Source: Methylobacterium sp. J-070 (GTDB lineage: Bacteria > Pseudomonadota > Alphaproteobacteria > Rhizobiales > Beijerinckiaceae). From it: a stretch of DNA of 64,000 nucleotides. Below are positions 32,990-42,660 of the stretch, piece after piece. Made by a program: the position numbers and the translations under genes. The stretch's first letter is position 1; each line of letters opens with the position of its first letter. Below the pieces are notes generated by a model that saw only the letters and a program-made list of their open reading frames with translations, did not search any database and had not been told where the DNA came from. The DNA is taken from assembly GCF_022829385.1 (NCBI RefSeq), contig NZ_JAKSXX010000208.1, positions 47,875 through 111,874 on the forward strand. The letters run 5' to 3'.

Positions 32990-33045
32990 TTTCCGGCGGC
33001 GCGGGGGTGCTATAGCCACGACCCGCCGGAGGAGCAAGGGCCTTC

Positions 33046-34095
33046 GTGGCGAAATCCGCCGCGGGTGAGCCGGAAGCGTGTGCAGGGATCGTCGTGGACA
33101 GAAACGTGGAGGAACGGGTCGGGGTCGTCGCGGACGGCGGCATGCGCCTGGACCGGGCATTGGTCGCGCTGTTTCCCGACCTGTCCCGCGCCCGGCTGCA
33201 GGATCTCGTCCGGGCCGGTCAGGTCCAGCGGGACGGTGCGCCGGTGCGCGACCCCGCGCTGAAGGTCGGTGCCGGCGCCCGGATCGTGCTGAGCGTGCCC
33301 GCGCCCGTCCCGGCGGAGCCGGCGGCCGAGGCCTTGGATCTGCCGATCGTGTACGAGGACGAGGATCTGATCGTCGTCGACAAGCCGGCGGGGCTCGTGG
33401 TCCATCCGGCGCCCGGCCACGATAGCGGCACCCTGGTCAACGCGCTGATCGCCCATTGCGGCGCCAGCCTGTCGGGCATCGGCGGCGTGCGCCGCCCCGG
33501 CATCGTCCACCGCCTGGACAAGGATACGAGCGGCCTCATCGTCGTGGCGAAGAACGACGCCGCCCACCACGGTCTCACGGCCCAGTTCGCCGACCACGGC
33601 CGCACCGGGCCGCTGGAGCGGGCCTACGCGGCCCTCGTCTGGGGCCTGCCCCACCCGCGCACGGGGACCATCCGGGCGAGCCTCGCGCGGTCCCGCCACA
33701 ACCGTGAGAAGATCGCGGTCGTTTCCGACGAGGCGGGGCGCCACGCCGTCACGCACTACGCCGTCAGCGAGGTGTACCCGCACACCGCCCTCGTCCGGTG
33801 CCGGCTGGAGACCGGACGGACGCATCAGATCCGCGTCCACCTCGCCCATGTCGGACATCCGCTCCTCGGTGACCCGGTCTACGGCGGCGGCTACCGCACG
33901 AAGGCCGTGCGCCTCACGCCGGAGGCGCAGGCCCGCCTGCGGGCGCTCGGGCGGCAGGCGCTCCACGCGGAGCTGCTCGGCTTCAGCCACCCGCGCACGG
34001 GCGAGACCCTCCGGTTCGAGAGTCCGATACCCGCCGATATGGCAGCCCTGGTGGAGGCGCTCCGCGCGGAGGCGACAAATCCAGCGCCCGCGTAA
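33046..34095 (+). CDS. rluD: RluA-family 23S rRNA pseudouridine synthase, RluD-like
   Basis: The 349-residue enzyme has an N-terminal S4 RNA-binding domain (RLDRALVALFPDLSRARLQDLV), then the RluA catalytic domain with HRLDKDTSGL (catalytic Asp158) and the late RTHQIRVHLAHVGHPLLGDPVYG motif. It converts uridines of helix 69 in 23S rRNA to pseudouridine. The start is GTG 33046 near an AAGGG ribosome binding site. It lies directly upstream of rpoH in the same direction, a gene order often seen in Alphaproteobacteria. Confidence 0.92.
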   Translation: MAKSAAGEPEACAGIVVDRNVEERVGVVADGGMRLDRALVALFPDLSRARLQDLVRAGQVQRDGAPVRDPALKVGAGARIVLSVPAPVPAEPAAEALDLPIVYEDEDLIVVDKPAGLVVHPAPGHDSGTLVNALIAHCGASLSGIGGVRRPGIVHRLDKDTSGLIVVAKNDAAHHGLTAQFADHGRTGPLERAYAALVWGLPHPRTGTIRASLARSRHNREKIAVVSDEAGRHAVTHYAVSEVYPHTALVRCRLETGRTHQIRVHLAHVGHPLLGDPVYGGGYRTKAVRLTPEAQARLRALGRQALHAELLGFSHPRTGETLRFESPIPADMAALVEALRAEATNPAPA

Positions 34096-34331
34096 CCGGG
34101 CGCACGCGGCGTGCGAAAGCTCACCCCGTACCGCGTCACATCGTGACATGGTACGACCAAATCGGCCGGTGGTGCGTTGTTGACGACGTGAGTGTCCTCA
34201 ACCGCGACCGGCTTTCCCGGCGGCCCCTGACAGATGGGCAGCCGGCAGGGTCGGCTCAAGAGCGGCCCGAGTGGACGGCACTTTTGTCCGTCGCGTCCGC
34301 CCGACAGGGGGACTAGGTCCAGGAGATTGCC

Positions 34332-35225
34332 ATGGCCGGTACGCTGCCCGTGCTCGCCAACGAAGGTGGCCTGTCGCGCTACCTCGACGAGATTCGCAAG
34401 TTCCCGATGCTCGAGCCGTCGGAGGAGTTCACGCTGGCCAAGTCCTGGCGTGATGCCGGCGACCGCGAGGCGGCGCATCGGCTTGTCACGTCGCACCTGC
34501 GCCTCGTGGCCAAGATCGCCATGGGCTACCGCGGCTACGGGCTTCCGATCGGCGAGGTCGTGTCGGAGGGCAATGTCGGCCTGATGCAGGCGGTCAAGCG
34601 CTTCGACCCCGACAAGGGCTTCCGGCTGGCCACCTACGCCATGTGGTGGATCAAGGCCGCGATCCAAGAATACATCCTGCGCTCCTGGTCGCTCGTAAAG
34701 ATGGGCACCACGGCCAACCAGAAGAAGCTGTTCTTCAACCTGCGCAAGGCCAAGGGCCGGATCTCGGCCCTGGACGAGGGCGACCTCAAGCCCGATCAGG
34801 TGACGCACATCGCCACCCGCCTCGGCGTGCCCGAGCAGGACGTGATCGACATGAACCGGCGCCTGTCCGGCGACACGTCGCTCAACGCGCCCCTGCGCGA
34901 GGAGGGCGAGGGCGAGTGGCAGGACTGGCTCGTGGACAACGCCCCGAGTCAGGAGACCGTCCTGGCCCGGGAGCAGGAGGGGCAGAACCGCCTGTCGGCG
35001 CTCCGCGACGCCCTCGGCGTGCTGAACCCCCGCGAGCGCCGGATCTTCGAGGCCCGGCGCCTGGCCGAGGATCCGATCACGCTGGAGGATCTCTCGGGCG
35101 AGTTCGGCGTGTCCCGCGAGCGCGTGCGCCAGATCGAGGTGCGCGCCTTCGAGAAGGTGCAGGAAGCGGTCAAGCGCAACATCGCCAGCCGCGAGTTGCC
35201 CCGGGCTGGCATCGAGGCGCGCTGA
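34332..35225 (+). CDS. rpoH: RNA polymerase heat-shock sigma factor RpoH (sigma-32)
   Basis: The 297-residue sigma factor has region 2 (HLRLVAKIAMGYRGYGLPIGEVVSEGN, split here as its parts HLRLVAKIA, GYGLPIGE and NVGLMQAVKRFDP), the RpoH box around QKKLFFNLR, which contacts core polymerase, and region 4 with a helix-turn-helix (LEDLSGEFGVSRERVRQIE). It directs transcription of chaperone and protease genes under heat or misfolding stress. ATG 34332 has AGGAG upstream. Alphaproteobacteria often have several RpoH copies; which this is cannot be told. A palindromic terminator follows. Confidence 0.96.
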   Translation: MAGTLPVLANEGGLSRYLDEIRKFPMLEPSEEFTLAKSWRDAGDREAAHRLVTSHLRLVAKIAMGYRGYGLPIGEVVSEGNVGLMQAVKRFDPDKGFRLATYAMWWIKAAIQEYILRSWSLVKMGTTANQKKLFFNLRKAKGRISALDEGDLKPDQVTHIATRLGVPEQDVIDMNRRLSGDTSLNAPLREEGEGEWQDWLVDNAPSQETVLAREQEGQNRLSALRDALGVLNPRERRIFEARRLAEDPITLEDLSGEFGVSRERVRQIEVRAFEKVQEAVKRNIASRELPRAGIEAR

Positions 35226-35235
35226 CCGACGCGCG

Positions 35236-35257
35236 AACCGGCGGGCGCCCGCCGGTT
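35236..35257 (+). terminator. palindromic terminator between rpoH and a convergent gene
   Basis: A 22-base perfect palindrome (arms AACCGGCGGG and CCCGCCGGTT) starts 10 bases after the rpoH stop. Being symmetrical, it could serve both rpoH and the convergent gene ending at 35282. Confidence 0.7.
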
Positions 35258-35281
35258 CCTACCGCCGGGCGCGGTCCGGCG

Positions 35282-36691
35282 TCATTGCCATGCGTCGAAG
35301 GCGCTCTGCATCACCTGCGTGCCCGCAGCGCCCTTCTCGAAGGTGAGCACCGCGCGGCGGCCGGACGTGTAGCGCAGGGCCAGGTCGAACCACGTCTTGT
35401 GGAGCAGCAGGTCGGTGTTGCGCTCCACGTCGTTCTGGAGCGACGACAACCCGATCAGGAAGAGGTTGTCGCGGACGCGGACGGGCAGCCCCGAGACCGG
35501 TGATCCGCGGGCGCTCTGCTCGTCCTTGGCCTGCAGCAGCCCGACATCCTGCACCGTCCGGACCGGGTCCGTGTTGGCGCCGCTCTGGCTGAAGGCCAGG
35601 CTCACCGTATGCGAGGCCGGCAGCGTCGCATCGAGGTTGCGCTGGATCGTCATCACCAGCGTCAGTCCCGCGTTCGGCACGGTCACGGTGGCCACCACGG
35701 CGTTCTGGAGCGGCTGGCCCTGCTCGCCGTTGACCGTATCGAGCCGCCACGTCACGCGTCCCGCGCTGGCCACCGGCTGGCCGTTGTCAGCCCCGGATGC
35801 CTCCTCGATCAGCTCGGCGCGCTGGGCCACCGCGATGGCCGGATCGGCCGGCGACCCGGCGGCGCGCGGCGGCGCGCCACCCTCCGGCCGGGGTGCCGCC
35901 TTCGGAGCCGCCCCGGCGTCGCCGCCGATGCGGTCACTGAACTTGGTCTCGCCGTCGGCCTGCTGCGGATCCGCTGCCTCGGTTCCGTTCGCCGGCAGGA
36001 TCTGCGGCCGGTCGCGGAGCATGAAGGCCGCCACCGCAATCAGCCCGATCACCACGGCGAGCACGCCGCCGACGAAGACGTTGCGCAGCATCCGCGACCG
36101 GCCGGTCCGCGGCGGCACGACCTCGATGCGCGGGCGCTGGCGCCCGTTGCCAAGCTCCGTCGATGCGGGCGCAAGCTCGGCCGCGTCCGGGACTGGGCCG
36201 AGGCCGGGGGCCTCCGGTTCCTCGGGCACGATCGTTTGAGCCGGCCCCGGGCGCGGCGAGGTAATGGCGATGGCGGCTTCGCGCGGCTCGGCCTGCGCCT
36301 CCGGTTTGGGTTCCGGCGGCCGCACGGGTGCGACGAAGGGCGGGTCGGCGACCGGCAGGACCGGCTCGGGCGGCGGCGCAGGCCGCGCTTCGGGGGGCGA
36401 CGGCTCCGGGATCTTCGGGTCCGACAGAACCGGCGCGATCGGCTCGGCCGTGCCCGCGGCGTCGTTGGCCGGCGCCGGCAGGCCGCCGTGATCCACCTCC
36501 AGGCGCTCGATCGCCGCGTCGAGGGCACGGCGCTCGAGGTCGATATCGGCTTCCGACAGCGGCGGGTCCAGCGAGCGGAGCTGGCTGATCAGGGCGTTGC
36601 GCGCGCGATCGTACACCGCCTTGCGCAGGGCGGGGGTCCGGTCGGGCAGCGCCTGGAGCGCGCGTGCCAGCAGCGGGTAGTAATCGGCCAT
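35282..36691 (-). CDS. membrane protein of unknown function, 469 residues
   Basis: The protein starts with a helical cytoplasmic domain (MADYYPLLARALQALPDRT to about residue 70), then a long Pro/Glu-rich linker (about 75-195), one membrane helix (about 202-226) and a periplasmic C-terminal domain of about 235 residues with a beta-rich pattern. A single-pass topology with an N-in domain resembles regulators or scaffold proteins of the envelope. It sits between rpoH and purA, as a conserved unknown gene does in several related genomes from what I recall. ATG 36691 has no strong ribosome binding site. No function is claimed. Confidence 0.82.
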   Translation of the reverse strand: MADYYPLLARALQALPDRTPALRKAVYDRARNALISQLRSLDPPLSEADIDLERRALDAAIERLEVDHGGLPAPANDAAGTAEPIAPVLSDPKIPEPSPPEARPAPPPEPVLPVADPPFVAPVRPPEPKPEAQAEPREAAIAITSPRPGPAQTIVPEEPEAPGLGPVPDAAELAPASTELGNGRQRPRIEVVPPRTGRSRMLRNVFVGGVLAVVIGLIAVAAFMLRDRPQILPANGTEAADPQQADGETKFSDRIGGDAGAAPKAAPRPEGGAPPRAAGSPADPAIAVAQRAELIEEASGADNGQPVASAGRVTWRLDTVNGEQGQPLQNAVVATVTVPNAGLTLVMTIQRNLDATLPASHTVSLAFSQSGANTDPVRTVQDVGLLQAKDEQSARGSPVSGLPVRVRDNLFLIGLSSLQNDVERNTDLLLHKTWFDLALRYTSGRRAVLTFEKGAAGTQVMQSAFDAWQ

Positions 36692-37029
36692 AATGCCCTG
36701 GTCCGCCCCTTCGGCCGCCGTCCGGCAGCGCCGGTCGACGGCCGGGGACCGAAGGCCGGTCCCGCCCGTCCGGGTCGGTCGCAGCCCTCGGCCGGTGATG
36801 TCGTGACCTCACCGCGCGAAGCCGCATCCGCACGGTGATGGTCCTGACGGCTGCGCGCAGTCGGATCCCATCGCCCCGCTACACGCTCTTTCTAGATGAT
36901 GCCGGCGCGGGCTGGATACGGGCCGACCGGTCGAAAAGCTGCATCGTCAACGGGAGACAGCGTCGTCCCGAAGGGCGGCTGCAGGCGCCCCGACCGGGGC
37001 GCCGCCCTCCGGCAATCGGGCGCGGATGG
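36692..37029. other. 338-base intergenic region between purA and the 469-residue protein
   Basis: The only clear feature is the hairpin near the end of purA (36984-37003). The rest should contain the promoter of the gene to the left. No other gene is supported. Confidence 0.45.
36984..37003 (-). terminator. hairpin after purA
   Basis: GGCGCCCCG (36984-36992) pairs with CGGGGCGCC (36995-37003), and an outer AGGGCGG/CCGCCCT pair extends the stem. It lies 27 bases after the purA stop codon. No T-run follows on the minus strand. Confidence 0.5.
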
Positions 37030-38322
37030 TCAGTCCTCGAACGGGTTGTGCATGAGGATCGTGTCGTCGCGCTCGGGCGAGGTCGACAGCAGCGCCACCG
37101 GCGCCCCGATCAGCTCCTCGATCCGGCGGACATACTTGATCGCCTGCGCCGGCAGATCGGCCCAGGAGCGGGCGCCCGCGGTGGTCTCGGACCAGCCGGG
37201 GATCACCTCGTAGATGGGCTCCACCCGGGCCTGGGCGGCCTGGCTCGCCGGCAGATGGTCGATGATCTGCCCGCCCAGCCTGTAGCCGGTGCAGACGTGG
37301 ATCTCCTTGAAGCCGTCGAGGATGTCGAGCTTGGTCAGGGCGATGCCGTGGATGCCGGACGTCCGAACCGTCTGGCGCACCAGGACGGCGTCGAACCAGC
37401 CGCAGCGGCGCTTGCGGCCGGTATTGACGCCGAACTCGCGCCCGCGGCTGCCGATGGTCTCGCCGATCTCGTCGTGGAGTTCGGTGGGGAACGGGCCCTC
37501 GCCCACGCGGGTCGTGTAGGCCTTGGCGATGCCCAGCACGTAGCCGATCGCCCCCGGACCGAGCCCCGAGCCCGTCGCGGCCTGCGCCGCCACGATGTTG
37601 GAGGAGGTCACGAAGGGATAGGTGCCGTGGTCGACATCCAGAAGAGCGCCCTGGGCGCCCTCGAACAGGATGCGCTTGCCGGCCCGCCGCTCCTCGTCGA
37701 GCAGCGCCCAGACGGTGTCGGCGAAGGGCAGGATCTTCGGGGCGATCGCCGTCAGTTCGGCCAGGAGCGCCTCGGCGTTCACCTCGGCGATCCCGAGACC
37801 GCGACGGAGGGCGTTGTGATGGGTGAGCACCCGCTCGATCTTGGCCGGCAGCGCGCCGGGGTCGGCGAGGTCGACCACCCGGATGGCGCGACGCCCGACC
37901 TTGTCCTCGTAGGCCGGCCCGATCCCGCGCTTGGTGGTGCCGATCTTCAGGCCGGCATTGGCGGTCTCGCGGAAATGGTCCAGCTCGCGATGGAGCGGCA
38001 GGATCAGCGTGGCGTTGTCGGCGATCCGCAGGGAGGCGGGCGAGACCTCGACGCCCTGCGCCTTGATCCGCTCGATCTCGTCCACGAGGTGCCAGGGATC
38101 GACCACGACCCCGTTGCCGATGACCGAGAGCTTGCCGCCGCGCACCACGCCCGAAGGCAGCAGCGCCAGCTTGTAGGTCACGCCATCGATGACCAGCGTA
38201 TGGCCGGCATTGTGCCCGCCCTGGAAGCGGACGACGATGTCGGCCTGCTCGGAGAGCCAGTCGACGATCTTGCCCTTGCCTTCGTCGCCCCACTGGGCGC
38301 CCACAACGACGACGTTGGCCAT
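37030..38322 (-). CDS. purA: adenylosuccinate synthetase
   Basis: The 430-residue enzyme joins IMP and aspartate using GTP, the first committed step from IMP to AMP. The N-terminus MANVVVVGAQWGDEGKGK has the GDEGKGK phosphate loop with catalytic Asp and His partner (GGHNAGHT), and the conserved TTKRGIGPAYEDK and GWFDAVLVR segments are present. ATG 38322 gives the family-standard N-terminus; the upstream ATG at 38367 would add 15 unrelated residues. purB lies 1.5 kb away on the same strand with a D-amino-acid aminotransferase in between. Confidence 0.97.
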   Translation of the reverse strand: MANVVVVGAQWGDEGKGKIVDWLSEQADIVVRFQGGHNAGHTLVIDGVTYKLALLPSGVVRGGKLSVIGNGVVVDPWHLVDEIERIKAQGVEVSPASLRIADNATLILPLHRELDHFRETANAGLKIGTTKRGIGPAYEDKVGRRAIRVVDLADPGALPAKIERVLTHHNALRRGLGIAEVNAEALLAELTAIAPKILPFADTVWALLDEERRAGKRILFEGAQGALLDVDHGTYPFVTSSNIVAAQAATGSGLGPGAIGYVLGIAKAYTTRVGEGPFPTELHDEIGETIGSRGREFGVNTGRKRRCGWFDAVLVRQTVRTSGIHGIALTKLDILDGFKEIHVCTGYRLGGQIIDHLPASQAAQARVEPIYEVIPGWSETTAGARSWADLPAQAIKYVRRIEELIGAPVALLSTSPERDDTILMHNPFED

Positions 38323-38465
38323 GCCTGCCTGCTTACCCGCGACGGAAACCGGGACGTCGCCGCCCACGGGTGCGAGCGGCTCACGTCGTGAGCCGTTTCC
38401 GCGATCCGGACAGCGAAATCAAGCAATCCCGCCTGGACTGCCGCCGTCGTGCATCCGCGAAGCGG

Positions 38466-38771
38466 CTATTTCGCCTCGGTGCCGGGGGCGCGACCCGGTA
38501 ATTCCTGAGGCTTGATCACCGGCATGGAGCCGCTGTCGTTCGGCTTCACCACGGTGCCGGTCGTCCCAGTCTCGGGCGGCTTGATGACCCCGTCGTTCTG
38601 CTGAAGCTTATCGCTCAGCGACTGATCCTTCGGCGGCGCGTCGGCATTCGGCCTCACCCGGTCGGGCGGCGTCTGGCTCGCCGGCGGCAGCGTCGGATCG
38701 GACGTCTGCGCGCAGGCGGGCGCCGCCGTCAGCGATGCCGCGAGCGCGGCGAGCAGAAGGGTCTTCGGCAC
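38466..38771 (-). CDS. small secreted Pro-rich protein
   Basis: The 101-residue product has a signal peptide (KTLLLAALAASLTAAPACA, cleavage before QTSD). The mature part is short, disordered-looking and rich in Pro, Asp and Lys (PPDRVRPNADAPPKD). A Cys near the cleavage point (PACAQ) is followed by an Ala and does not form a classical lipobox, though a lipoprotein remains possible. GTG 38771 is preceded by GGGGAGG. Unknown function; probably an envelope protein. Confidence 0.7.
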   Translation of the reverse strand: MPKTLLLAALAASLTAAPACAQTSDPTLPPASQTPPDRVRPNADAPPKDQSLSDKLQQNDGVIKPPETGTTGTVVKPNDSGSMPVIKPQELPGRAPGTEAK

Positions 38772-38894
38772 GTCGGGCCTCCCCGTTTCCGGTTACGCGT
38801 TCGGGGAGGAACAGCCGGATGCGGAATCCGTTCCTGCCGCACGCGCAGGCCATCACGGGCGCCGGCCGGCCGGATCCGGCGGGCGACGCCCCCC

Positions 38895-39752
38895 TCACCG
38901 GCCGCGCGCGGCCTCGATGTACAGCTCGCGCAGGCGTCGGGTCAGCGGGCCGGGGCGTCCGTCTCCGATGCGCCGGCCGTCGAGCTCCACCACCGGCATC
39001 ACGAAGGCGGAGGCGCTGGTGTAGAAGGCCTCCTGGGCCTCGTAGGCCTCGGCCACGGGGATCAGGCGCTCCTCGATCCGCAGGTCGGCTTCCCGGGCGA
39101 GGTGCAGCACCGAGGCGCGGGTGATGCCGGGCAGGAGGGCCGTCGACAGCGGCCGGGTGACCAGCACCCGGTCGCGACTCACGATGAAGGCCGTGGAGGA
39201 CGAGCCTTCCGTCACGGCCCCGTCCTCGACCATCCAGGCCTCGGCGACGCCGGCCTCCGCCGCCTGCTGCTTGGCGAGCACCTGCGCCAACAGGGCCACC
39301 GACTTGATGTCCCGCCGCTTCCAGCGCAGATCCTCGACGGTGATCACCCGGGCGCCGGTCTCGACGAGCGGGTTGGCCAGGACGGTCTTGGCCTGGGTGA
39401 ACATCATCACGGTCGGTGCCGTGTCGACCTTCGGGAAGGCGAAATCGCGCTCGGCCACGCCGCGGGTGACCTGCATGTAGACGAGCCCCTCGGTGACGCC
39501 GTTCCGGGCGACGAGCTCGGTCTGAAGGCGCTCCCAGCCCGCCGCGTCATGCGGGTTCCGGATCCCGATCTCGCCGAGCGACCGGTCGAGGCGCGCGAGG
39601 TGGGCGGCGTTGTCGACGAGCCTGCCGTCGATGATCGCCGAGACCTCGTAGATGCCGTCGGCGAACAGGAAGCCGCGGTCCATGATCGGGACGCGCGCCT
39701 CCTCGAAGGGAAGGAACGCGCCATTGAGGTAGACGATGCGGGAAGCGGTCAC
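38895..39752 (-). CDS. dat: D-amino-acid aminotransferase (class IV)
   Basis: The 285-residue PLP enzyme belongs to fold type IV. Motifs include MDRGFLFADGIYEVSA at the start, the Lys that binds PLP in WKRRDIKSVALL, EGSSSTAFIV and LLPGITRASVL. It swaps amino groups between D-amino acids and 2-oxo acids, supplying D-Glu or D-Ala for the cell wall or recycling them. The fold IV group also contains branched-chain and 4-amino-4-deoxychorismate enzymes, but the YEVSAIIDGRL segment favours D-amino-acid specificity. GTG 39752 is the start. It sits between purA and purB. Confidence 0.88.
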   Translation of the reverse strand: MTASRIVYLNGAFLPFEEARVPIMDRGFLFADGIYEVSAIIDGRLVDNAAHLARLDRSLGEIGIRNPHDAAGWERLQTELVARNGVTEGLVYMQVTRGVAERDFAFPKVDTAPTVMMFTQAKTVLANPLVETGARVITVEDLRWKRRDIKSVALLAQVLAKQQAAEAGVAEAWMVEDGAVTEGSSSTAFIVSRDRVLVTRPLSTALLPGITRASVLHLAREADLRIEERLIPVAEAYEAQEAFYTSASAFVMPVVELDGRRIGDGRPGPLTRRLRELYIEAARGR

Positions 39753-39804
39753 GGGTTGCCTTCCTGTGTTCGTCGCGAGCTCAAGCAGGAATCGTGCGGC
39801 GCGT

Positions 39805-41112
39805 TCAAGCCGCTCCGAACACCCGCGCGAAGATCGTGTCCACGTGCTTGAAATGGTAGCCGAGGTCGAAGCACTCCTCGATCTGCGCGGGCTTGAGCGC
39901 GGCGGCGACCTCGGGGTCGGCCTTCAGGAGCGCCAGGAAGTCGCCCTCCCCGCGCCAGACCGGCATGGCGTTGCGCTGGACCAGGCGGTAGGCATCCTCG
40001 CGCGAGACGCCCGCCTGGGTGAGCGCCAGCAGCACCCGCTGCGAATGGACGAGGCCGCCGAGCCGGTCGAGGTTCTTCTGCATGGTGGCCGGGTAGATCA
40101 GCAGCTTCTCGACCACCCCGGTCATGCGCGCCAGCGCGAAATCCAGGGTCACGGTGGCGTCCGGGCCGATCATCCGCTCCACGGAGGAATGCGAGATGTC
40201 GCGCTCATGCCAGAGCGCCACGTTCTCCAGGGCGGGCGTGACGTAGCCGCGGACCATCCGGGCGAGCCCGGTGATGTTCTCGGTGAGCACCGGGTTGCGC
40301 TTGTGCGGCATCGCCGAGGAGCCCTTCTGGCCCTCCGAGAAGAACTCCTCCGCCTCCAGCACCTCGGTGCGCTGGAGGTGGCGGATCTCGATCGCCAGGC
40401 GCTCCAGCGACGACGCGACGACGCCGAGGGTGGCGAAGAACTGGGCGTGCCGGTCGCGCGGGATCACCTGGGTGGAGACCGGCTCGACGGTGAGGCCCAT
40501 CTTCTCGGCGACGTACTGCTCCACCCGCGGATCGATGTTGGCGAAGGTGCCGACCGCCCCCGAGATCGCGCAGGTGGCGACCTCCTCGCGGGCCGCCACC
40601 AGCCTGCGGCGGTTGCGCTCGAACTCCGCGTAGGCCTGGGCCAGTTTCAGTCCGAAGGTCACGGGCTCGGCGTGGATGCCGTGCGAGCGGCCGATGGTCG
40701 GGGTGAGCTTGTGCTCGAAGGCCCGCGCCTTCAGGGCGCCCAGCAGCGCGTCCACATCCGCGATCAGGATGTCGGCGGCCCGCACGAGCTGCACGTTGAG
40801 GCAGGTGTCGAGCACGTCCGAGGACGTCATGCCCTGGTGGACGAACCGCGCCTCGGGCCCGACGATCTCGGCCAGATGCGTGAGGAAGGCGATGACGTCG
40901 TGCTTGGTCACGGCCTCGATCGCGTCGATCCGGGCGACGTCGAAGACGGCGTCGCGACCCTTGGCCCAGACGGCCTCGGCCGCCGCCTTCGGCACGATCC
41001 CGATCTCCGCCAGGGCGGTGGTGGCGTGCGCCTCGATCTCGAACCAGATCCGGAAGCGCGTCTCGGGCGACCAGATCGCCGTCATCGCGGGACGGCTGTA
41101 GCGGGGGATCAT
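39805..41112 (-). CDS. purB: adenylosuccinate lyase
   Basis: The 435-residue enzyme removes fumarate from SAICAR and from adenylosuccinate in purine synthesis. The fumarase/aspartase superfamily signature GSSAMPHKRNPV is present, along with catalytic His segments (GMTSSDVLDT and GRSHGIHAEP). The start MIPRYSRPAMTAIWS at ATG 41112 is standard for the short bacterial form. It is on the same strand as purA and bpt, forming a housekeeping block. Confidence 0.97.
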   Translation of the reverse strand: MIPRYSRPAMTAIWSPETRFRIWFEIEAHATTALAEIGIVPKAAAEAVWAKGRDAVFDVARIDAIEAVTKHDVIAFLTHLAEIVGPEARFVHQGMTSSDVLDTCLNVQLVRAADILIADVDALLGALKARAFEHKLTPTIGRSHGIHAEPVTFGLKLAQAYAEFERNRRRLVAAREEVATCAISGAVGTFANIDPRVEQYVAEKMGLTVEPVSTQVIPRDRHAQFFATLGVVASSLERLAIEIRHLQRTEVLEAEEFFSEGQKGSSAMPHKRNPVLTENITGLARMVRGYVTPALENVALWHERDISHSSVERMIGPDATVTLDFALARMTGVVEKLLIYPATMQKNLDRLGGLVHSQRVLLALTQAGVSREDAYRLVQRNAMPVWRGEGDFLALLKADPEVAAALKPAQIEECFDLGYHFKHVDTIFARVFGAA

Positions 41113-41216
41113 GGGGGCCTCGGCACCGGCGGGACTGCGTGCGGGCCCGGTAGCACGCGGCGCACCGGGGGCTCAATGCGGATCGGGCATGCCCCGGCGG
41201 CAGAGGACGCGGAGCG

Positions 41217-41963
41217 TCAGTCCGCCCGCACCCAGCCCTGCCCCAGGAGCCGTTCCTGCGGCCGGAAGCGGGACTTGTAGTCCATCTTGCGCGAGCCCTC
41301 GACCCAGTAGCCGAGGTAGAGGTACGGCAGACCGAGCCGACGGGCCCGGTGGATATGGTCGAGGATCATGAAGGTGCCCGGCGATCCGCCCGCCTCCTCG
41401 GGATCGTAGAACGAGTAGACCATCGACAGCCCGTCGGCGAGAACATCGGTCAGGCAGAAGGCCAGCGGCGCACCAGCCCCGCGCCCGGTGATCGCCGAAT
41501 CCGGACCGCGCCGCCGATAGGACACGAGGTGCGTATCGACGTGGCTGTCCTCGATCATCATGGCGTAGTCCAGCACGGTCATGTCGACCATGCCGCCATC
41601 GCCGTGGCGCGCGTCCAGGTAGCGGCGGAACAGCGCGTATTGCTCCGAGGCGGGCCGGTTGGGCTCCGGCGTGCCGATCCAATCCCCGTTGCGGGAAAGG
41701 ATGCGCCGCTGACTCGCGCTCGGCATGAACTCGTCCACGACGACCCGCACCGATACACAGGCCCGGCAGATCTCGCAGGCGGGACGGTAGGCGATCGTCT
41801 GCGAGCGGCGGAACCCGCCCTGCGTCAGGATCTCGTTCAGGTCCCGGGCGCGTCGCCCCACGAGGTGTGTGAAGACCTTTCGCTCCTCCTGACCCGGAAG
41901 GTAGGGGCAGGGCGAGGGAGCGGTGAGGTAGAATTGCGGCGTATCGCGGGGATGGCTCGTCAC
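41217..41963 (-). CDS. bpt: aspartate/glutamate leucyltransferase (Bpt)
   Basis: The 248-residue enzyme adds Leu from leucyl-tRNA to proteins starting with Asp or Glu, marking them for ClpAP degradation in the N-degron pathway. The family pattern is clear: YLTAPSPCPYLPG, GFRRSQTIAYRPAC followed by CRACVSVR, and YLYLGYWVEGSRKMDYK near the end. GTG 41963 gives the expected start TSHPRDTPQF; a longer in-frame version to 42008 adds a Pro/Gly-rich extension. Cytoplasmic. The tRNA specificity (Leu rather than Arg) is inferred from bacterial relatives. Confidence 0.92.
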   Translation of the reverse strand: MTSHPRDTPQFYLTAPSPCPYLPGQEERKVFTHLVGRRARDLNEILTQGGFRRSQTIAYRPACEICRACVSVRVVVDEFMPSASQRRILSRNGDWIGTPEPNRPASEQYALFRRYLDARHGDGGMVDMTVLDYAMMIEDSHVDTHLVSYRRRGPDSAITGRGAGAPLAFCLTDVLADGLSMVYSFYDPEEAGGSPGTFMILDHIHRARRLGLPYLYLGYWVEGSRKMDYKSRFRPQERLLGQGWVRAD

Positions 41964-42085
41964 GCGTCTGTTCGACCCTGGGCCGGGACATTCCACCGGC
42001 GCCGGCAAGCCAGTGTACAGGCGCCGCGCCCGGGCTCAATGCCCCAGCCCGGCGCCGCGCGAGATTTTACCGCGCGCCCGATCGG

Positions 42086-42574
42086 TCAGCGCGCGTGGAC
42101 GACCGCAACGCCGAGCAGCAGATCATGCCCGAGGCGGCGGTCGGTTCGGGCAAGCCCGAAGACGATGTCGACGCACCAGAGCAGGAAGGTCGAGATCGCC
42201 ACGTAGAACAGCAGCGCGTGGACGGCCGCCGTGATCATGTCGACCCGCGCACCGCTCTCGGGCGCGATCACCCGCAGGCCCATCAGCCGCTGGCCGATCG
42301 TGCTCTGCTTGGGGCCGCCCACGGTCAACGCGCTGTAGATGATGCCGCTGGCCGGAAGGATCGCGAACAGCGTCCAGCCCAGCCCGAACGTCACCACGCC
42401 CACCACCGTGATCAGCAGGGTCAGAAGCACGGTGAAGCCGAAGATGAACACGATGTCGAGCAGATAGGCCAGGGCGCGTCCGCCGAGGCTCGCGCGCACG
42501 AAGGGCACCGGCAGCGAGGCTGTGAAGCCGGCCGTGTCGAAGCGCTGCGCGTAACCGGGTTGAGGATTCTGCAT
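42086..42574 (-). CDS. RDD-family membrane protein
   Basis: The 162-residue protein begins QNPQPGYAQRF and has the RDD pattern: Arg in the first helix (LGGRALAYLLDIV), the Asp pair motif further on, and GQRLMGLRV before the last helices. Four hydrophobic segments are seen. RDD proteins are poorly characterised; some exchange ions across the membrane. ATG 42574 is preceded by AGGAC. It lies between bpt and a lipoprotein gene on the same strand. Confidence 0.88.
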   Translation of the reverse strand: MQNPQPGYAQRFDTAGFTASLPVPFVRASLGGRALAYLLDIVFIFGFTVLLTLLITVVGVVTFGLGWTLFAILPASGIIYSALTVGGPKQSTIGQRLMGLRVIAPESGARVDMITAAVHALLFYVAISTFLLWCVDIVFGLARTDRRLGHDLLLGVAVVHAR

Positions 42575-42660
42575 GGTGTCGCGTCCTGCAAGCGAGGCTG
42601 CGAGCGGAGAAGTGGGTGCATGCCGCGGCGGCCGCAAGGGGATCCCGGGATCGGGCTCCG